Source of the DNA: Prauserella muralis | Lineage (GTDB): Bacteria; Actinomycetota; Actinomycetes; Mycobacteriales; Pseudonocardiaceae | DNA length: 64,000 bases | Direction: 5' to 3' | Assembly: GCF_003202285.1 (NCBI RefSeq) | Contig: NZ_MASW01000003.1 | Coordinates: forward strand, 29,951 to 93,950 | In this document: positions 17,502 through 25,702 of the stretch, in pieces | How positions within the stretch are numbered: the first letter of the stretch is position 1 | How the letters are laid out: the number at the start of each line of letters is the position of its first letter | Program-made: the position numbers and the translations under genes | The notes under the pieces: generated by a model | What the model saw: the letters and a program-made list of their open reading frames with translations, nothing else | Told to the model about the DNA's origin: nothing | Databases searched by the model: none

Positions 17502-18391
17502 CCGCGGTGTGGGTGGCGATCGTGCCGGGCGCTGCCGTCGGCGTGGCGGTCGCCTGCGTTGTCGCGGCACTGGCGCGACCGGCACCGATCCATCTGACTG
17601 CCGCCCTGACCAGACTCTCGCAGGACGACACCGCCGCGGGCGCGACCCGTCGGTCGCGGGCCGAGCAGGTCCTGGCCAGGCTGGCGGCACGGTCCGCGCG
17701 GTCCTCGAACCGGTGGTGGGGCATACCGGCTGCCGACCTCGCCGTCCTCGACGTGACCGCCGCCCGGTACCTGGCCCGGCGTGCCCGGTGGGCTGTGGGC
17801 GGTGCCGCATTCGGCGCCGCGTTGGCGATGCTCGCAACCGCCGCAGGGCTGGGCGTTCCACTCGGCTGGAGCGTCCCCGCGGCGCTCGCCGGGGCGGTCG
17901 CCGCGGCGATGGTGCCCCCGCTGGCGGTAGCCGATGATGCGGCGACCCGGCGCGAGGAGTTCCGCTCCGCCGTGATCGCCTACCTGGACCTGGTCGCCCA
18001 GGAACGGATGGCCGGGCGCGCAGCCGCGCAAGCCCTGAGCGAGGCCGCGGACGTGTTCGACGGATGGGCCTTCACCCGCATCCGTGGCACCCTCGCGCAC
18101 GCGCAGCGGGCTGGACACCTCCCGTGGGAGGCCCTCACCCGGCTCGCCGACCGCATGAGCAGCCCCGAACTCGCCGACGTGGCCGACATCGCGTCGACCG
18201 CGGCCGACGGCGCCGCCGTCCACGCGACCCTGACGGCCAAGGCCACCGGGCTGCGCCGCGCGGCCCTCGCCACGGAAAAGGCCGCGGCCAACACCCGCAG
18301 CCAGCGGCTCACCCTGCCGGTCACGCTGCTGCTGCTCGGCTTCCTGCTGCTCGTGCTCTATCCCGCCGTCATCCGCCTGTTCACGACCTGA
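17498..18391 (+). CDS. tadC: Tad platform protein TadC
   Basis: 297 residues from the ATG overlapping the tadB stop. T2SSF domain with TM helices at the N-terminus (VAIVPGAAVGVAVACVVAALA), the middle (AVGGAAFGAALAMLATAAG) and the C-terminus (LPVTLLLLGFLLLVLYPAVIRLF), and the cytoplasmic bundle EFRSAVIAYLDLVAQERMAG. It is the heterodimer partner of TadB. Followed by a 31-bp spacer and the pilin gene. Confidence 0.88.
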   Translation: MTAVWVAIVPGAAVGVAVACVVAALARPAPIHLTAALTRLSQDDTAAGATRRSRAEQVLARLAARSARSSNRWWGIPAADLAVLDVTAARYLARRARWAVGGAAFGAALAMLATAAGLGVPLGWSVPAALAGAVAAAMVPPLAVADDAATRREEFRSAVIAYLDLVAQERMAGRAAAQALSEAADVFDGWAFTRIRGTLAHAQRAGHLPWEALTRLADRMSSPELADVADIASTAADGAAVHATLTAKATGLRRAALATEKAAANTRSQRLTLPVTLLLLGFLLLVLYPAVIRLFTT

Positions 18392-18422
18392 AGACACCCA
18401 GATAGGAACAAGGAGCACCACG

Positions 18423-18665
18423 ATGAGTTTCCCCAACATCCAGCTCGGCAGCCTCACGCGTCGCGGCGTGGCCGCGCTCATCCTGTGGTCGGTCGCGACC
18501 GCCGACGTGCTCGCGGATCGGTGGCGTCGCGCGAGGGCCAGCGGCGACTCTGGGTCGGAGAACGTGGCCAAGGCCGTGCTCGTCGCGATCGTGCTGGCCA
18601 CAGCGGTCGCGCTCGGGGCCGCGATCAAGGCTGTCGTCGCCCGCTACACCGCGCAGCTCCAGTAA
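18423..18665 (+). CDS. Flp-type major pilin candidate
   Basis: 80 residues, preceded by AAGGAG at 18409-18414. A class-III-like prepilin site is visible: Gly41 followed by DSGSE, so Glu at +5, then a 20-residue hydrophobic helix (VAKAVLVAIVLATAVALGAA) and a short tail. The +6 residue is Asn rather than the usual Tyr. The leader is unusually long (41 residues) and has a hydrophobic patch of its own (VAALILWSVATADVLA). It is placed exactly where the Flp pilin gene lies in actinobacterial Tad loci. Confidence 0.75.
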   Translation: MSFPNIQLGSLTRRGVAALILWSVATADVLADRWRRARASGDSGSENVAKAVLVAIVLATAVALGAAIKAVVARYTAQLQ

Positions 18666-18678
18666 CGCGGACACGATC

Positions 18679-19098
18679 ATGGGCGCCGTGCCTCGAGCCC
18701 GCGACCGACGTCTCCGGGACACCGGTTCGGAGACCGTGGGATTGGCGATCCTGTTCCCCCTGGCGCTGCTGCTGATCCTGACCATCGTGCAGGCGGGGCT
18801 ACTGTGGCACGCGCGTAACGTCCTGTCCGGTGCCGCGCAATCCGGTGTGGACACTGGTCGAGTCCTCGGCGCTGGCACCGCCGACGCCCAGGATGCGGCG
18901 TTGTCGTTCGCCCGCCGTGCCGGTGCGGGAGTCGTGGACGATCCCGCGGCGGCTGCGGTCGTGAGCGCGGAGACGGTGCAGGTCAGCGTATCCGGCACGG
19001 CGCAGAAGGTCCTGCCGATCCCCGGTGTGCAGTTCCGCTTCTCGATGCGCGCCACGGCCGCGAAGGAACGGTTCACCGTCCCCGGAAGCGCACCATGA
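18679..19098 (+). CDS. tadE: TadE-like pseudopilin
   Basis: 139 residues with the TadE signature: a Gly-Ser-Glu site (RDTGSETVGLAILFPLALLL) with Glu then a single TM helix at ~18-40, followed by a periplasmic helical/beta domain (ARNVLSGAAQSGVDTGRV). A minor pilin processed by the A24 peptidase. Its stop overlaps the next start (ATGA at 19095-19098). Confidence 0.82.
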   Translation: MGAVPRARDRRLRDTGSETVGLAILFPLALLLILTIVQAGLLWHARNVLSGAAQSGVDTGRVLGAGTADAQDAALSFARRAGAGVVDDPAAAAVVSAETVQVSVSGTAQKVLPIPGVQFRFSMRATAAKERFTVPGSAP

Positions 19099-19535
19099 CC
19101 TCATCTCGGCGGCGCGGCCACGACACGGGTTCGGTCAGCGTGGAGCTGGCCGTCCTGGCCCCGGCGGTCCTGCTGATAGGGCTGCTCGTGGTGGCCGCCG
19201 GGCGGATCAGCTCGGCCCAGCAAGCGGTCGACGACGCGGCTACCGCCGCCGCCCGCACCGCCTCCCTCACCCGGAGCGCCAGCGCGGCGAGCACGGCGGC
19301 GACGAACGCGGCCACCACCGTGCTCGGCGAACGACACCTGCGGTGCACCGACACGAGGGTGTCGGTCCATGCCGGAGGCTTCGCACCGCCACCGGGCCAG
19401 ACCGGCGTCGCCCGTGTCGAGGTGCGCTGCCAGGTCGGGCTAGCCGACCTGGCCGGCGTCCCAGGGCTGCCTGGCAGCACGGTTGTCAGCAGCTCGTTCA
19501 CCAGTCCCGTCGATCCCTATCGGACAAGCCCATGA
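19095..19535 (+). CDS. second TadE/TadF-like pseudopilin
   Basis: 146 residues: GSVSVELAVLAPAVLLIGLL is the prepilin-like Glu plus TM segment (~12-32). The extracellular part includes QQAVDDAATAAARTASL and two Cys (HLRCTDTRVS, EVRCQVGL) likely to form a disulfide. Overlaps both neighbours by ATGA. Confidence 0.8.
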   Translation: MTSSRRRGHDTGSVSVELAVLAPAVLLIGLLVVAAGRISSAQQAVDDAATAAARTASLTRSASAASTAATNAATTVLGERHLRCTDTRVSVHAGGFAPPPGQTGVARVEVRCQVGLADLAGVPGLPGSTVVSSSFTSPVDPYRTSP

Positions 19536-19963
19536 CACCCGTCACGACGCCGACACCGTCTCACGGTCGCGACGACCGGGGGACGGTCAGTGTGCTGATC
19601 GCCGTCCTCGTGCCGGCGTTGCTATTCATGCTCGCCCTGGTGGTCGACGGGGCTGGGCAACTTCGTGCCACGGCCCGCGCTGACGCGATCGCAGCGGAGG
19701 CGGCCCGCGCGGCGCAAACCGCGCTCGACACCAGAGGCGCGACCGTTGTCGTCGACCCGGCCGCGGCGGTCGCGGCGGCACACAGCTATCTGTCCGCGGC
19801 GGGGGAGAACGGTGAGGTCAGCGTCATCGGGCCGCGGACCGTCCGCGTGACCGTCACCATCGCCGCCCCGGCCGCGATCGGCCTCATCCAGTCGACCCAC
19901 CACGCCACCGGCACCGCCACCGCGGAGCTCGGCATCGGCACGGACGAGAGAGCCCAGCCATGA
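19532..19963 (+). CDS. TadG-like pilus-assembly protein (Rv3660c-type, short)
   Basis: 143 residues from the ATG at 19532. DDRGTVSVLIAVLVPALLFMLALVVDGAGQL gives the TM segment and the VDGAGQLRATARADAIAAEAARAA signature of actinobacterial TadG/TadE-like helicase/secretion neighbourhood proteins. Lacks the von Willebrand domain of full-length TadG. Coupled to both neighbours. Confidence 0.72.
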   Translation: MTPVTTPTPSHGRDDRGTVSVLIAVLVPALLFMLALVVDGAGQLRATARADAIAAEAARAAQTALDTRGATVVVDPAAAVAAAHSYLSAAGENGEVSVIGPRTVRVTVTIAAPAAIGLIQSTHHATGTATAELGIGTDERAQP

Positions 19964-22900
19964 CCAGCCGTCGCCTCGCGCGCGGGCTGCGGACCGTCAG
20001 CGCCGCCGGGACTCTCGCCGGCCTGACCGTGGGCTATCCAGCGGCGCTACTCGGGCTCGGAGCTGACCCCCGTAGCCTCCTGCCGACGACCTGGCCACCC
20101 GCCGAGGAGTTCCTGTCCTGGGCGTGGACGGAACTGCGGTGGGCATGGCGGACGGGCGAGCTCGTGCTCGACCTCCTGCTCGCCGCGGGCTGGCTGGCCT
20201 GGCTCGTCCTGGTCTACCTGATCGTCACGGAGCTGGCCGTCCAGCTACGACAGGGAACCATGGCGGTGCACCGTCTCCCGGCGGTGTCGGCGCGGCGCTG
20301 GATCGCCGGCCTGGTCGCCTCGGTGATCCTGCTCGGCGCTGCCACCCCGGCCAATGCCGCACCAGGTCCAGCCGCCACGGTCGTGGCCACCGGGCCGCAG
20401 CGGCCGGACGCACTACCGCAGGCCGGTTTCCCCACCGCACCCACGGCCACCACCGCGCAGCCGCCACCCGAGCCCACCACCGGGCTCGCGCGCTGCCCCC
20501 GGCTCACCGTGGTCCACGGCGACACCCTGTGGGGCCTGGCCGAAACCCACCTCGGCGACGGCCGCCGCTACCCCGAGATCGTGGCACTGAACCGCCCTCG
20601 ACTCACCGCCGGAGCCGACGTCCTGGAACCGGGCTGGGAACTAGCGATGCCCCCGGATGCCGTCAACCTGCCCGATCGGTCCGCGGCACCGTGCGTGGAG
20701 CAGCGCACGGTCGAGGTCCACCCCGGAGACACCTTGTCCTCGATCGCCGCCCGCGAACTCGGCGACCCCGACCACTGGCCCGCGTTGTACGCAGCTAACT
20801 ACCGCCACCCCCAACCGGACGGCCGCGCCCTGCTCGACCCCAACCTCATCCTGCCCGGCTGGATGCTGATCATCCCCACCACGCCCGACCGCACGACCCC
20901 CAATACACCCCAGGACGAGCAGAAACGCGCCGACAACGAACGTGTCGACCCCGGCGCCACGGAGCAGCAGGGCGATCACCACGGTCAACCCGGCGACCCG
21001 CACGAACCGTCCCGCGACGCCGCCTCGACATCGCCGGTGCCGGAGAGCGACCCTCGTGCTGCACCCGATCCGCATCCGGGAACGGGCATCAGCGTAGGCA
21101 CCGGCGCGTTCGTCGGGCTGGGCCTGGCGGCACTGATCACCGCGGCGCTCATGACGGTGCTCCTGTGGCGGCGTCGTACCTACCGACCGGGCAGCGGGCT
21201 ACGCGACGAGACCCCCGCAGCGCCGGTGGTGCGCGCCCTACGCCTCGCCCACGACCAGGCCACCCTGCCGCGCGATCAGGATGGTGAACTGCTCTCGTCG
21301 GCGCCCGCCGGCGCCGTCCCAGCAGAGGCCGCCACTCGTGCCCGCGCGCACGACACGGCCACCGCAGTCCTATCGGCCGGTAACGACACAGTCCTCGGGA
21401 TCCGGGACGGGCAGGCGATCGCCGTGGATTTGGCCCGGACCCGCGGGCTCGGCCTGGCAGGACCGGGAGCCGCAGCAGCGGCGCGGGCGCTGGTCGTGAA
21501 CCTGCTCGCAGCCAACGCCAACGCCGACGCCACCGCGGCCCGCGTCGTCATCCCCGCAGACGACATCAGGAGCCTGCTCGGTGAGCACGACACCGTCGAA
21601 CACTCCCCAAGCCGGCTGCGGATCGTCGCCAGCCTCGACCACGCCCTCAACGAGCTGGAAACCGAGCTGCTGACCCGCACTCGGACCGGCGGCCCGACAG
21701 CAGCCGACCGTTCCCCAAGCACGGTAGTGCTGGTAGCGACACCGGAAGCTCACGCCCAGCAACGCCTGCAGGCCGTCCTCGAGCACGGCGCCGAACTCGG
21801 CCTCGCCACCGTCCTCATCGGAGAATGGCCTCCCGGCGGGACGGTCTGGCTACGCGCCGACGGCACCGTGGAGACCACCAGCCACAACCTCATCGACATG
21901 CTCGCCGGCACCCGGCTGTTCACCCTGCCCAGCGCCGACGCCCGAGACCTCCTCGACCTGCTCGGCACTGCCGACCGAACCCAGGAACCCTCCGGCACCG
22001 GCGCGGCTGACCCTGACCAGTTCGAATTCCTTGCCGACCCACCAGACCCGGCCACCGAGCACTCTGCCCGGCCCGATCCCGCCCCGACGGCACCCCTGCC
22101 GACGGTCGAGGTCACCGTGCCCGAAAGTCCGGCACACCCACACGCCGAACATGCCCCGCACACCCTCGGCGCACCTGCTAGCAACGCCACCGACCCGGGC
22201 TCAGACGAGACGGCCATGCGCGTGTCCCTGTGCGTGCTTGGCAGGCTCCACCTCTACTGGTGTAACGGTCAGGACACCACGGACCTGATCGACGCCATCG
22301 CCCCGAAACAGCGCGAAATCCTGACCTACCTTGCCCTGCATTCAGGCGGGGCGCGCTCCGACGCCGTGACCGCGGCGATCTGGCCCGACACCCGCGGGCG
22401 ACGGCCACGCAACACCTTCCACGTCACCGTCTCGCAACTCCGCAAAGGCGTCCGCGCCGCCACCGACGACCCACCGCACGACCTCATCGTCGTCCACGAC
22501 GGCTACTACACCCTCAACCCCGACCTCGTCACGGTCGACCTCTGGCACCTCCGTGACGCCCTGCGCAGCTACCGCGACGCCAGCGACGAAGCGCATCGAC
22601 ACCAGGCGCTCGAACGCGTCGTCGACCTCAATCACGGCCCCCTGGGCGCCGACATCACCGCGGAATGGATCGAAGCACCCCGCGAAGCCCTCCGCCGCGA
22701 GATCCTCGACGCCATCAGCGCGCTGATCCGCCTCCAGGGCAAGGGCCGCGACGAGCGCAAACTCGCCCTCCTCGAACTGGCCCGCGGACTCGACGAATAC
22801 AACGAGGCCATCTACCGCGACATCGCTCGCACCCTGGCCCGGCTCGGCCAACCCGACGCGATCCCCCGGACCCAGAAACTCCTCACCGACACTCTCGACG

Positions 22901-23046
22901 AGATCGACGAACGCCCCACCCGCGACACTATCGCGCTCATGCAATCTCTCCAGCGCGCTGCCGAGCCCCAGCCACCGGCGAAACCGGCCCAAACACAAGC
23001 CGCCGCGAAACGCAAAGCGGCACCCACCGCCCGGTCAAGCGAATAG
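19960..23046 (+). CDS. membrane protein with two LysM domains and a cytoplasmic BTAD transcriptional-activator domain
   Basis: 1028 residues. Predicted TM segments at ~14-34, ~67-92, ~114-133 and ~377-402. LysM1 at ~182-230 (VVHGDTLWGLAETHLGDG) and LysM2 at ~250-305 (VEVHPGDTLSSIAARELGDP) lie between TM3 and TM4. An acidic/Pro-rich linker leads to TM4, which ends in a WRRR stop-transfer. The region ~410-690 is an unassigned Ala/Asp-rich domain; residues ~753-1000 form a winged helix (APKQREILTYLALH, AVTAAIWPDTRGRRPRNTFH) plus the helical BTAD repeat, as in SARP/AfsR regulators. The positive-inside rule places LysM outside and BTAD inside. Last gene of the Tad operon, ATGA-coupled. Likely a wall-anchored component that also regulates; ANA at ~131-133 could be a signal-peptidase site. 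Confidence 0.8.
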   Translation: MTSRRLARGLRTVSAAGTLAGLTVGYPAALLGLGADPRSLLPTTWPPAEEFLSWAWTELRWAWRTGELVLDLLLAAGWLAWLVLVYLIVTELAVQLRQGTMAVHRLPAVSARRWIAGLVASVILLGAATPANAAPGPAATVVATGPQRPDALPQAGFPTAPTATTAQPPPEPTTGLARCPRLTVVHGDTLWGLAETHLGDGRRYPEIVALNRPRLTAGADVLEPGWELAMPPDAVNLPDRSAAPCVEQRTVEVHPGDTLSSIAARELGDPDHWPALYAANYRHPQPDGRALLDPNLILPGWMLIIPTTPDRTTPNTPQDEQKRADNERVDPGATEQQGDHHGQPGDPHEPSRDAASTSPVPESDPRAAPDPHPGTGISVGTGAFVGLGLAALITAALMTVLLWRRRTYRPGSGLRDETPAAPVVRALRLAHDQATLPRDQDGELLSSAPAGAVPAEAATRARAHDTATAVLSAGNDTVLGIRDGQAIAVDLARTRGLGLAGPGAAAAARALVVNLLAANANADATAARVVIPADDIRSLLGEHDTVEHSPSRLRIVASLDHALNELETELLTRTRTGGPTAADRSPSTVVLVATPEAHAQQRLQAVLEHGAELGLATVLIGEWPPGGTVWLRADGTVETTSHNLIDMLAGTRLFTLPSADARDLLDLLGTADRTQEPSGTGAADPDQFEFLADPPDPATEHSARPDPAPTAPLPTVEVTVPESPAHPHAEHAPHTLGAPASNATDPGSDETAMRVSLCVLGRLHLYWCNGQDTTDLIDAIAPKQREILTYLALHSGGARSDAVTAAIWPDTRGRRPRNTFHVTVSQLRKGVRAATDDPPHDLIVVHDGYYTLNPDLVTVDLWHLRDALRSYRDASDEAHRHQALERVVDLNHGPLGADITAEWIEAPREALRREILDAISALIRLQGKGRDERKLALLELARGLDEYNEAIYRDIARTLARLGQPDAIPRTQKLLTDTLDEIDERPTRDTIALMQSLQRAAEPQPPAKPAQTQAAAKRKAAPTARSSE

Positions 23047-23063
23047 CGGAAGAAATGCGCTAT

Positions 23064-23078
23064 AATAGCGTCGCTATT
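23064..23078. promoter_or_regulatory. perfect palindrome AATAGCG-T-CGCTATT with overlapping repeats
   Basis: A 7-1-7 perfect inverted repeat starting 18 bp after the stop of the LysM/BTAD gene. It overlaps CGCTAT-A-ATAGCG (23058-23070), and another AATAGCG copy lies over the end of the gene (23042-23048). A TATAAT hexamer sits at 23061-23066 inside the array. Looks like a multi-site operator or short iteron cluster. Confidence 0.5.
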
Positions 23079-23453
23079 CCGCGATCACGTTCTCTATTGA
23101 AGCGCAATCACATTGCTGGCGACATTTCTCAACGAATGCCATGGCCGTGCTTCAATGCCCTTTTAGGTCTCATTGCCACCGATATGACTGCGCGCCGATC
23201 TCCCTTCCGATCCCATTACCAATCCCCTTACGAATGGCCATACCTCCTAGACAAGTAGAGGCACGCCGACAGCCAGAGTGCAGGCCAGGGGAGCGCTGAA
23301 CCCTACCAACGACACCCCGAACTTAAGTGCAAACAGGAAGGTGAACAGTACGGGATGGGTGCGGTGATAGAGGCGGGCAGGGGGGACGGTGGAGACGGTC
23401 GGAAGGTGTAAAACTGCTGGTAGATGACGTGCGTGCATCTGGAAGGCCGTACC

Positions 23454-23468
23454 TGAAGCCAGGCTTCA
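23454..23468. promoter_or_regulatory. perfect palindrome TGAAGCC-A-GGCTTCA
   Basis: A 7-1-7 perfect inverted repeat inside the gene-free region, the same geometry as the site at 23064-23078 but a different sequence. Operator-like; no cognate regulator can be assigned. Confidence 0.45.
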
Positions 23469-23542
23469 AGCCACCCAACTGACCGGCCAAGGACGTCGTT
23501 TCATCGGCCCGCTCTCCAGGCTGCCCTTCTTCCTTGCAAATA

Positions 23543-23553
23543 TCCACAGTGGA
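23543..23553. promoter_or_regulatory. TCCAC-A-GTGGA palindrome formed by two DnaA-box-like motifs
   Basis: TCCACAGTGGA is perfectly symmetric. Read with its flanks, one strand gives ATATCCACA (one base from the DnaA box TTATCCACA) and the other ATGTCCACT (near TTGTCCACA). A head-to-head pair of weak DnaA boxes is one reading; a simple repressor operator is another. Confidence 0.35.
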
Positions 23554-23655
23554 CATAACATCCGATCGTCCAAATGTCAGGTGCGCGTCCGGTTGTACCC
23601 ATCGGTCGAACCAGGCGAAAAAAATCACAAACAGATAACGCTCTCTCAATAATAG

Positions 23656-23685
23656 TTGACGATAAAGCACAAATGAGGGAGTATA
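23656..23685 (+). promoter_or_regulatory. sigma-70-like promoter candidate
   Basis: TTGACG at 23656-23661 and AGTATA at 23680-23685 are separated by 18 bp, in an unusually AT-rich patch. Transcription would run rightward into the structured segment at 24,044-24,364 and the small-gene block. Confidence 0.45.
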
Positions 23686-24043
23686 TAAGTACAGCGGAAC
23701 ACGGAGACGGGAGAGACCGGGGAGGCCCAGTCACCCGATCAATACACGATCTGCTTCTCGCGATCTTTGATAGCCGAATATGCTGAAACCTCGTGGTGAA
23801 TATGTGCGAGATATGGCACGTGCCGACCGTCATGGTGCGTGACCGATAGCGTCTCACCGCGTGCCCTAGTGCCGATTGACGTCACGAGCGCGATGGCTGA
23901 GAAGCCATGCGCGCGTGGATAGATCGGGCGGATTGACAATCCGGACGACGCGTAGCCCAGCGAAATCGCCGCTACGCTTGCAGCGCTAGGGGGACAACCG
24001 GTGATGTAGGTACGGGGTAGAGGCATGGTCGGTAAAGAGTGGC

Positions 24044-24364
24044 CCAGCGGTAACGCTGGATAGCGGCGGCAGTAGCCGCCGCAAGCGGACGGTCCTAACC
24101 CGTCCCGCCCGAATATGAGACTCGCCGGAAGATACCGACACCCGATATACCGGGTAGGCGACTAACCGTCACAAGCGGGGCAGGGAACGGCAGGCGAGCG
24201 CGGGTATCTCATCACCCGTAATGAGACCAAACGAGAGCGCGTCACCGGTGCGCGTTGTGAGAGGACGACGTACGGCAGGCGACACATACCAACGTGAGAC
24301 GGTCGGGCACGGTCGGCAGGTAGAGCATGCGAACACGGTTCGCCACTACCGGCCGACCGTGCCC
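24044..24364 (+). ncRNA. candidate structured RNA or structured DNA origin, multi-hairpin
   Basis: Perfect or near-perfect stems follow one another: CCAGCG-GTAA-CGCTGG (24044-24059, GNRA-type loop); an 8-bp stem 24063-24070/24075-24082 with loop AGTA; an imperfect stem over 24085-24108; ACCCG/CGGGT (24140-24155) nested in TCGCC/GGCGA (24122-24161); and two mutually exclusive stems at 24201-24218 and 24207-24226. Last is a 19-bp stem with one mismatch, 24305-24323/24346-24364, capped by the perfect hairpin GCGAAC-ACG-GTTCGC. It ends 57 bp before the first small gene. It is not a tRNA: no T-arm or acceptor stem. Could be a leader RNA, ncRNA, or a single-strand/transfer origin. Confidence 0.5.
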
Positions 24365-24421
24365 GTGCCGTGTCCGTTGGGACAAAGACATGTCAACCCT
24401 GGTTAAGAAACGGGAGGGATT

Positions 24422-24778
24422 ATGTGCGCCATATTCCGCAACCGTAGCGATGGCTGGTGGAAACTGGGCGCAATCCTTGCGCACGGCGACGAGTTCGCGA
24501 ACACGTCGGGCACGCTACGCGGCACGCGTCGCCCGACGGGTACCGGCAGGCTCCCAGCGCCGTGGGTCAAGCGCTTTCGCCACGACCGCGACGGTCACGG
24601 CGTAGGCCCAGGTATCGACTATGTCGTCTACAGCTACGCAACCCCCATAGCGTGGCATATCCCCGGCCAGGGGTGGACTGTGCCCACCGAAACCTATTCA
24701 GTGACGACGACCCGTCATCAGCGCGCCGTGAATCTGGCGATTTATCACCGCGCGGACGCAATGGCGGACGCTGCCTAA
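24422..24778 (+). CDS. phage/plasmid-type small protein (YSVTTTRHQ motif)
   Basis: 118 residues, preceded by ACGGGAGGGATT. It has IDYVVYSYATPIAWHIPGQGWTVP and YSVTTTRHQRAVNLAIY, a pattern typical of small actinophage and conjugative-element proteins of unknown function. First gene after the structured region, and therefore probably the head of the small-gene transcription unit. Confidence 0.65.
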   Translation: MCAIFRNRSDGWWKLGAILAHGDEFANTSGTLRGTRRPTGTGRLPAPWVKRFRHDRDGHGVGPGIDYVVYSYATPIAWHIPGQGWTVPTETYSVTTTRHQRAVNLAIYHRADAMADAA

Positions 24779-24797
24779 TCGTCGAGTGAGCGTGAGT

Positions 24798-24831
24798 AAG
24801 GGTGAGCACGCAAATACGTGTGCTCGCCCTT
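24798..24831 (+). terminator. stem-loop after the first small gene
   Basis: AAGGGTGAGCAC (24798-24809) pairs with GTGCTCGCCCTT (24820-24831) over 12 bp with one G-T wobble; the loop is 10 nt. There is no U-tract, so it may be a U-less actinobacterial terminator or an RNA processing/attenuation site. Confidence 0.5.
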
Positions 24832-24919
24832 AGTGTCAGCTATACCGCATTTCCACGTGAATTGGAATTCGACCCACGGGTGAAGTCTGCCCAAAATCAG
24901 AAAGGAATGGTTCGCCGAT

Positions 24920-25168
24920 ATGTGCATCGATCCTTTCCAATATCCCGGTCCCCGCAACGAATGCGAGGCCATTTCGTTCGCGAACGCCCACGGCTATGAG
25001 TGGGCTTACCTCGACACGATGCGCCGCGCTGGTCGCAATCCCCGACACGTGCCCGACGGCTGGCCATTCGCGTGGCTGCAATATTGCCGGTCCCGTCGCC
25101 GCAGCATGGCAATACGTGAGGCCTTTGACTATTGGCAGGAAAACGCAACATTACCGGGCTTGTCCTAG
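24920..25168 (+). CDS. hypothetical small protein, aromatic-rich
   Basis: 82 residues: FANAHGYEWAYLDTMRRAGRNPRHVPDGWPFAWLQYCRSRR. High Trp/Tyr content and a compact helical pattern. An AGAAAGGAATG ribosome-site-like stretch lies upstream. No family recognised; found in the small-gene block only. Confidence 0.5.
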   Translation: MCIDPFQYPGPRNECEAISFANAHGYEWAYLDTMRRAGRNPRHVPDGWPFAWLQYCRSRRRSMAIREAFDYWQENATLPGLS

Positions 25169-25179
25169 GGGTTTCGGTG

Positions 25180-25200
25180 ACGCACGGCTAATCCGTGCGT
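25180..25200 (+). other. perfect stem-loop between small genes
   Basis: ACGCACGG-CTAAT-CCGTGCGT, an 8-bp perfect stem with a 5-nt loop, immediately followed by TGGCCGTG. It resembles the hairpin at 26533-26553 in size, loop length and the TTGGC/TTGGCG sequence that follows. Confidence 0.55.
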
Positions 25201-25274
25201 TGGCCGTGACCACTGGGCCAAAAGAAACCGAAATGAAGTCATCGGAATTCAACACAGGGGAGAGGTGTGCCCAC

Positions 25275-25670
25275 ATGCAGTGCGACGTGTCCATTCGATA
25301 CAACCAACTTGCGGGCGCATTGAGCGTTCCCGACGGCGGCTTTTCGATCATCCCTTCCACGGGCGCGAACGTCACACGCGGGTACGCGGTGTCCGTGCAT
25401 CCCGAATGTGAGCGCGTACTCCCCGGGATCGTTCAGGCAAGCGATCTCGCACGATACGCCGACGAACACGCGGCGACGCTCGCATTGCCGGGCCGTGTGT
25501 TCGGTGGATGGCGAGATCCAGAAAGCGGCGCCGCGTTCCTGGACGTGTCCGTTGTCGTGCCAGAACTAGGCGACGCCCTGACGCTGGCGCAGGCACACGG
25601 CCAACTCGCGGTTTTCGACTTCTTGGCACTGACGTCGGTCCCGGTGACCTCGGTTCCGGCGGCCGCCTGA
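25275..25670 (+). CDS. actinophage-type hypothetical protein
   Basis: 131 residues from the ATG at 25275, preceded by GGGGAGAGG; an in-frame ATG at 25233 is an alternative. It contains GGFSIIPSTGANVTRGYAVS and LPGRVFGGWRDPESGAAFLD followed by VSVVVPELGDALTLAQAHGQLAVFDF. This C-terminal pattern recurs in hypothetical proteins of actinobacteriophages and integrative plasmids. Function unknown. Confidence 0.6.
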   Translation: MQCDVSIRYNQLAGALSVPDGGFSIIPSTGANVTRGYAVSVHPECERVLPGIVQASDLARYADEHAATLALPGRVFGGWRDPESGAAFLDVSVVVPELGDALTLAQAHGQLAVFDFLALTSVPVTSVPAAA

Positions 25671-25702
25671 TGCCGCGATCACAGCCAGAGGGAGGAGACG
25701 CC

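Larger units (their letters stand above)
23047..24421 (+). other. 1.37-kb gene-free control region (candidate origin / regulatory region)
   Basis: The longest gene-free stretch of the window. It is visibly more AT-rich than its surroundings between about 23,050 and 23,800. It holds three perfect palindromes, a promoter-like sequence, DnaA-box-like motifs around 23,541-23,556 (TATCCACAG and, reversed, TGTCCACTG), and a highly structured stretch at 24,044-24,364; details are given in separate entries. No open frame here has credible composition plus a ribosome site. Position between the pilus operon and the small-gene block suits a replication or transfer origin; this is inference. Confidence 0.5.

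Noticed and set aside
16448..18628. 726-codon minus-strand frame opposite tadB/tadC
   Set aside because: Ser/Arg/Ala-rich antisense frame produced by high third-position GC; the plus frames are recognised Tad genes.
24030..24300. tRNA or tRNA array inside the hairpin-rich region
   Set aside because: Loops such as CTCATC recall a tRNA-Met anticodon, but the loop is 8 nt, residue 37 would be C, and no T-arm or acceptor stem is present.
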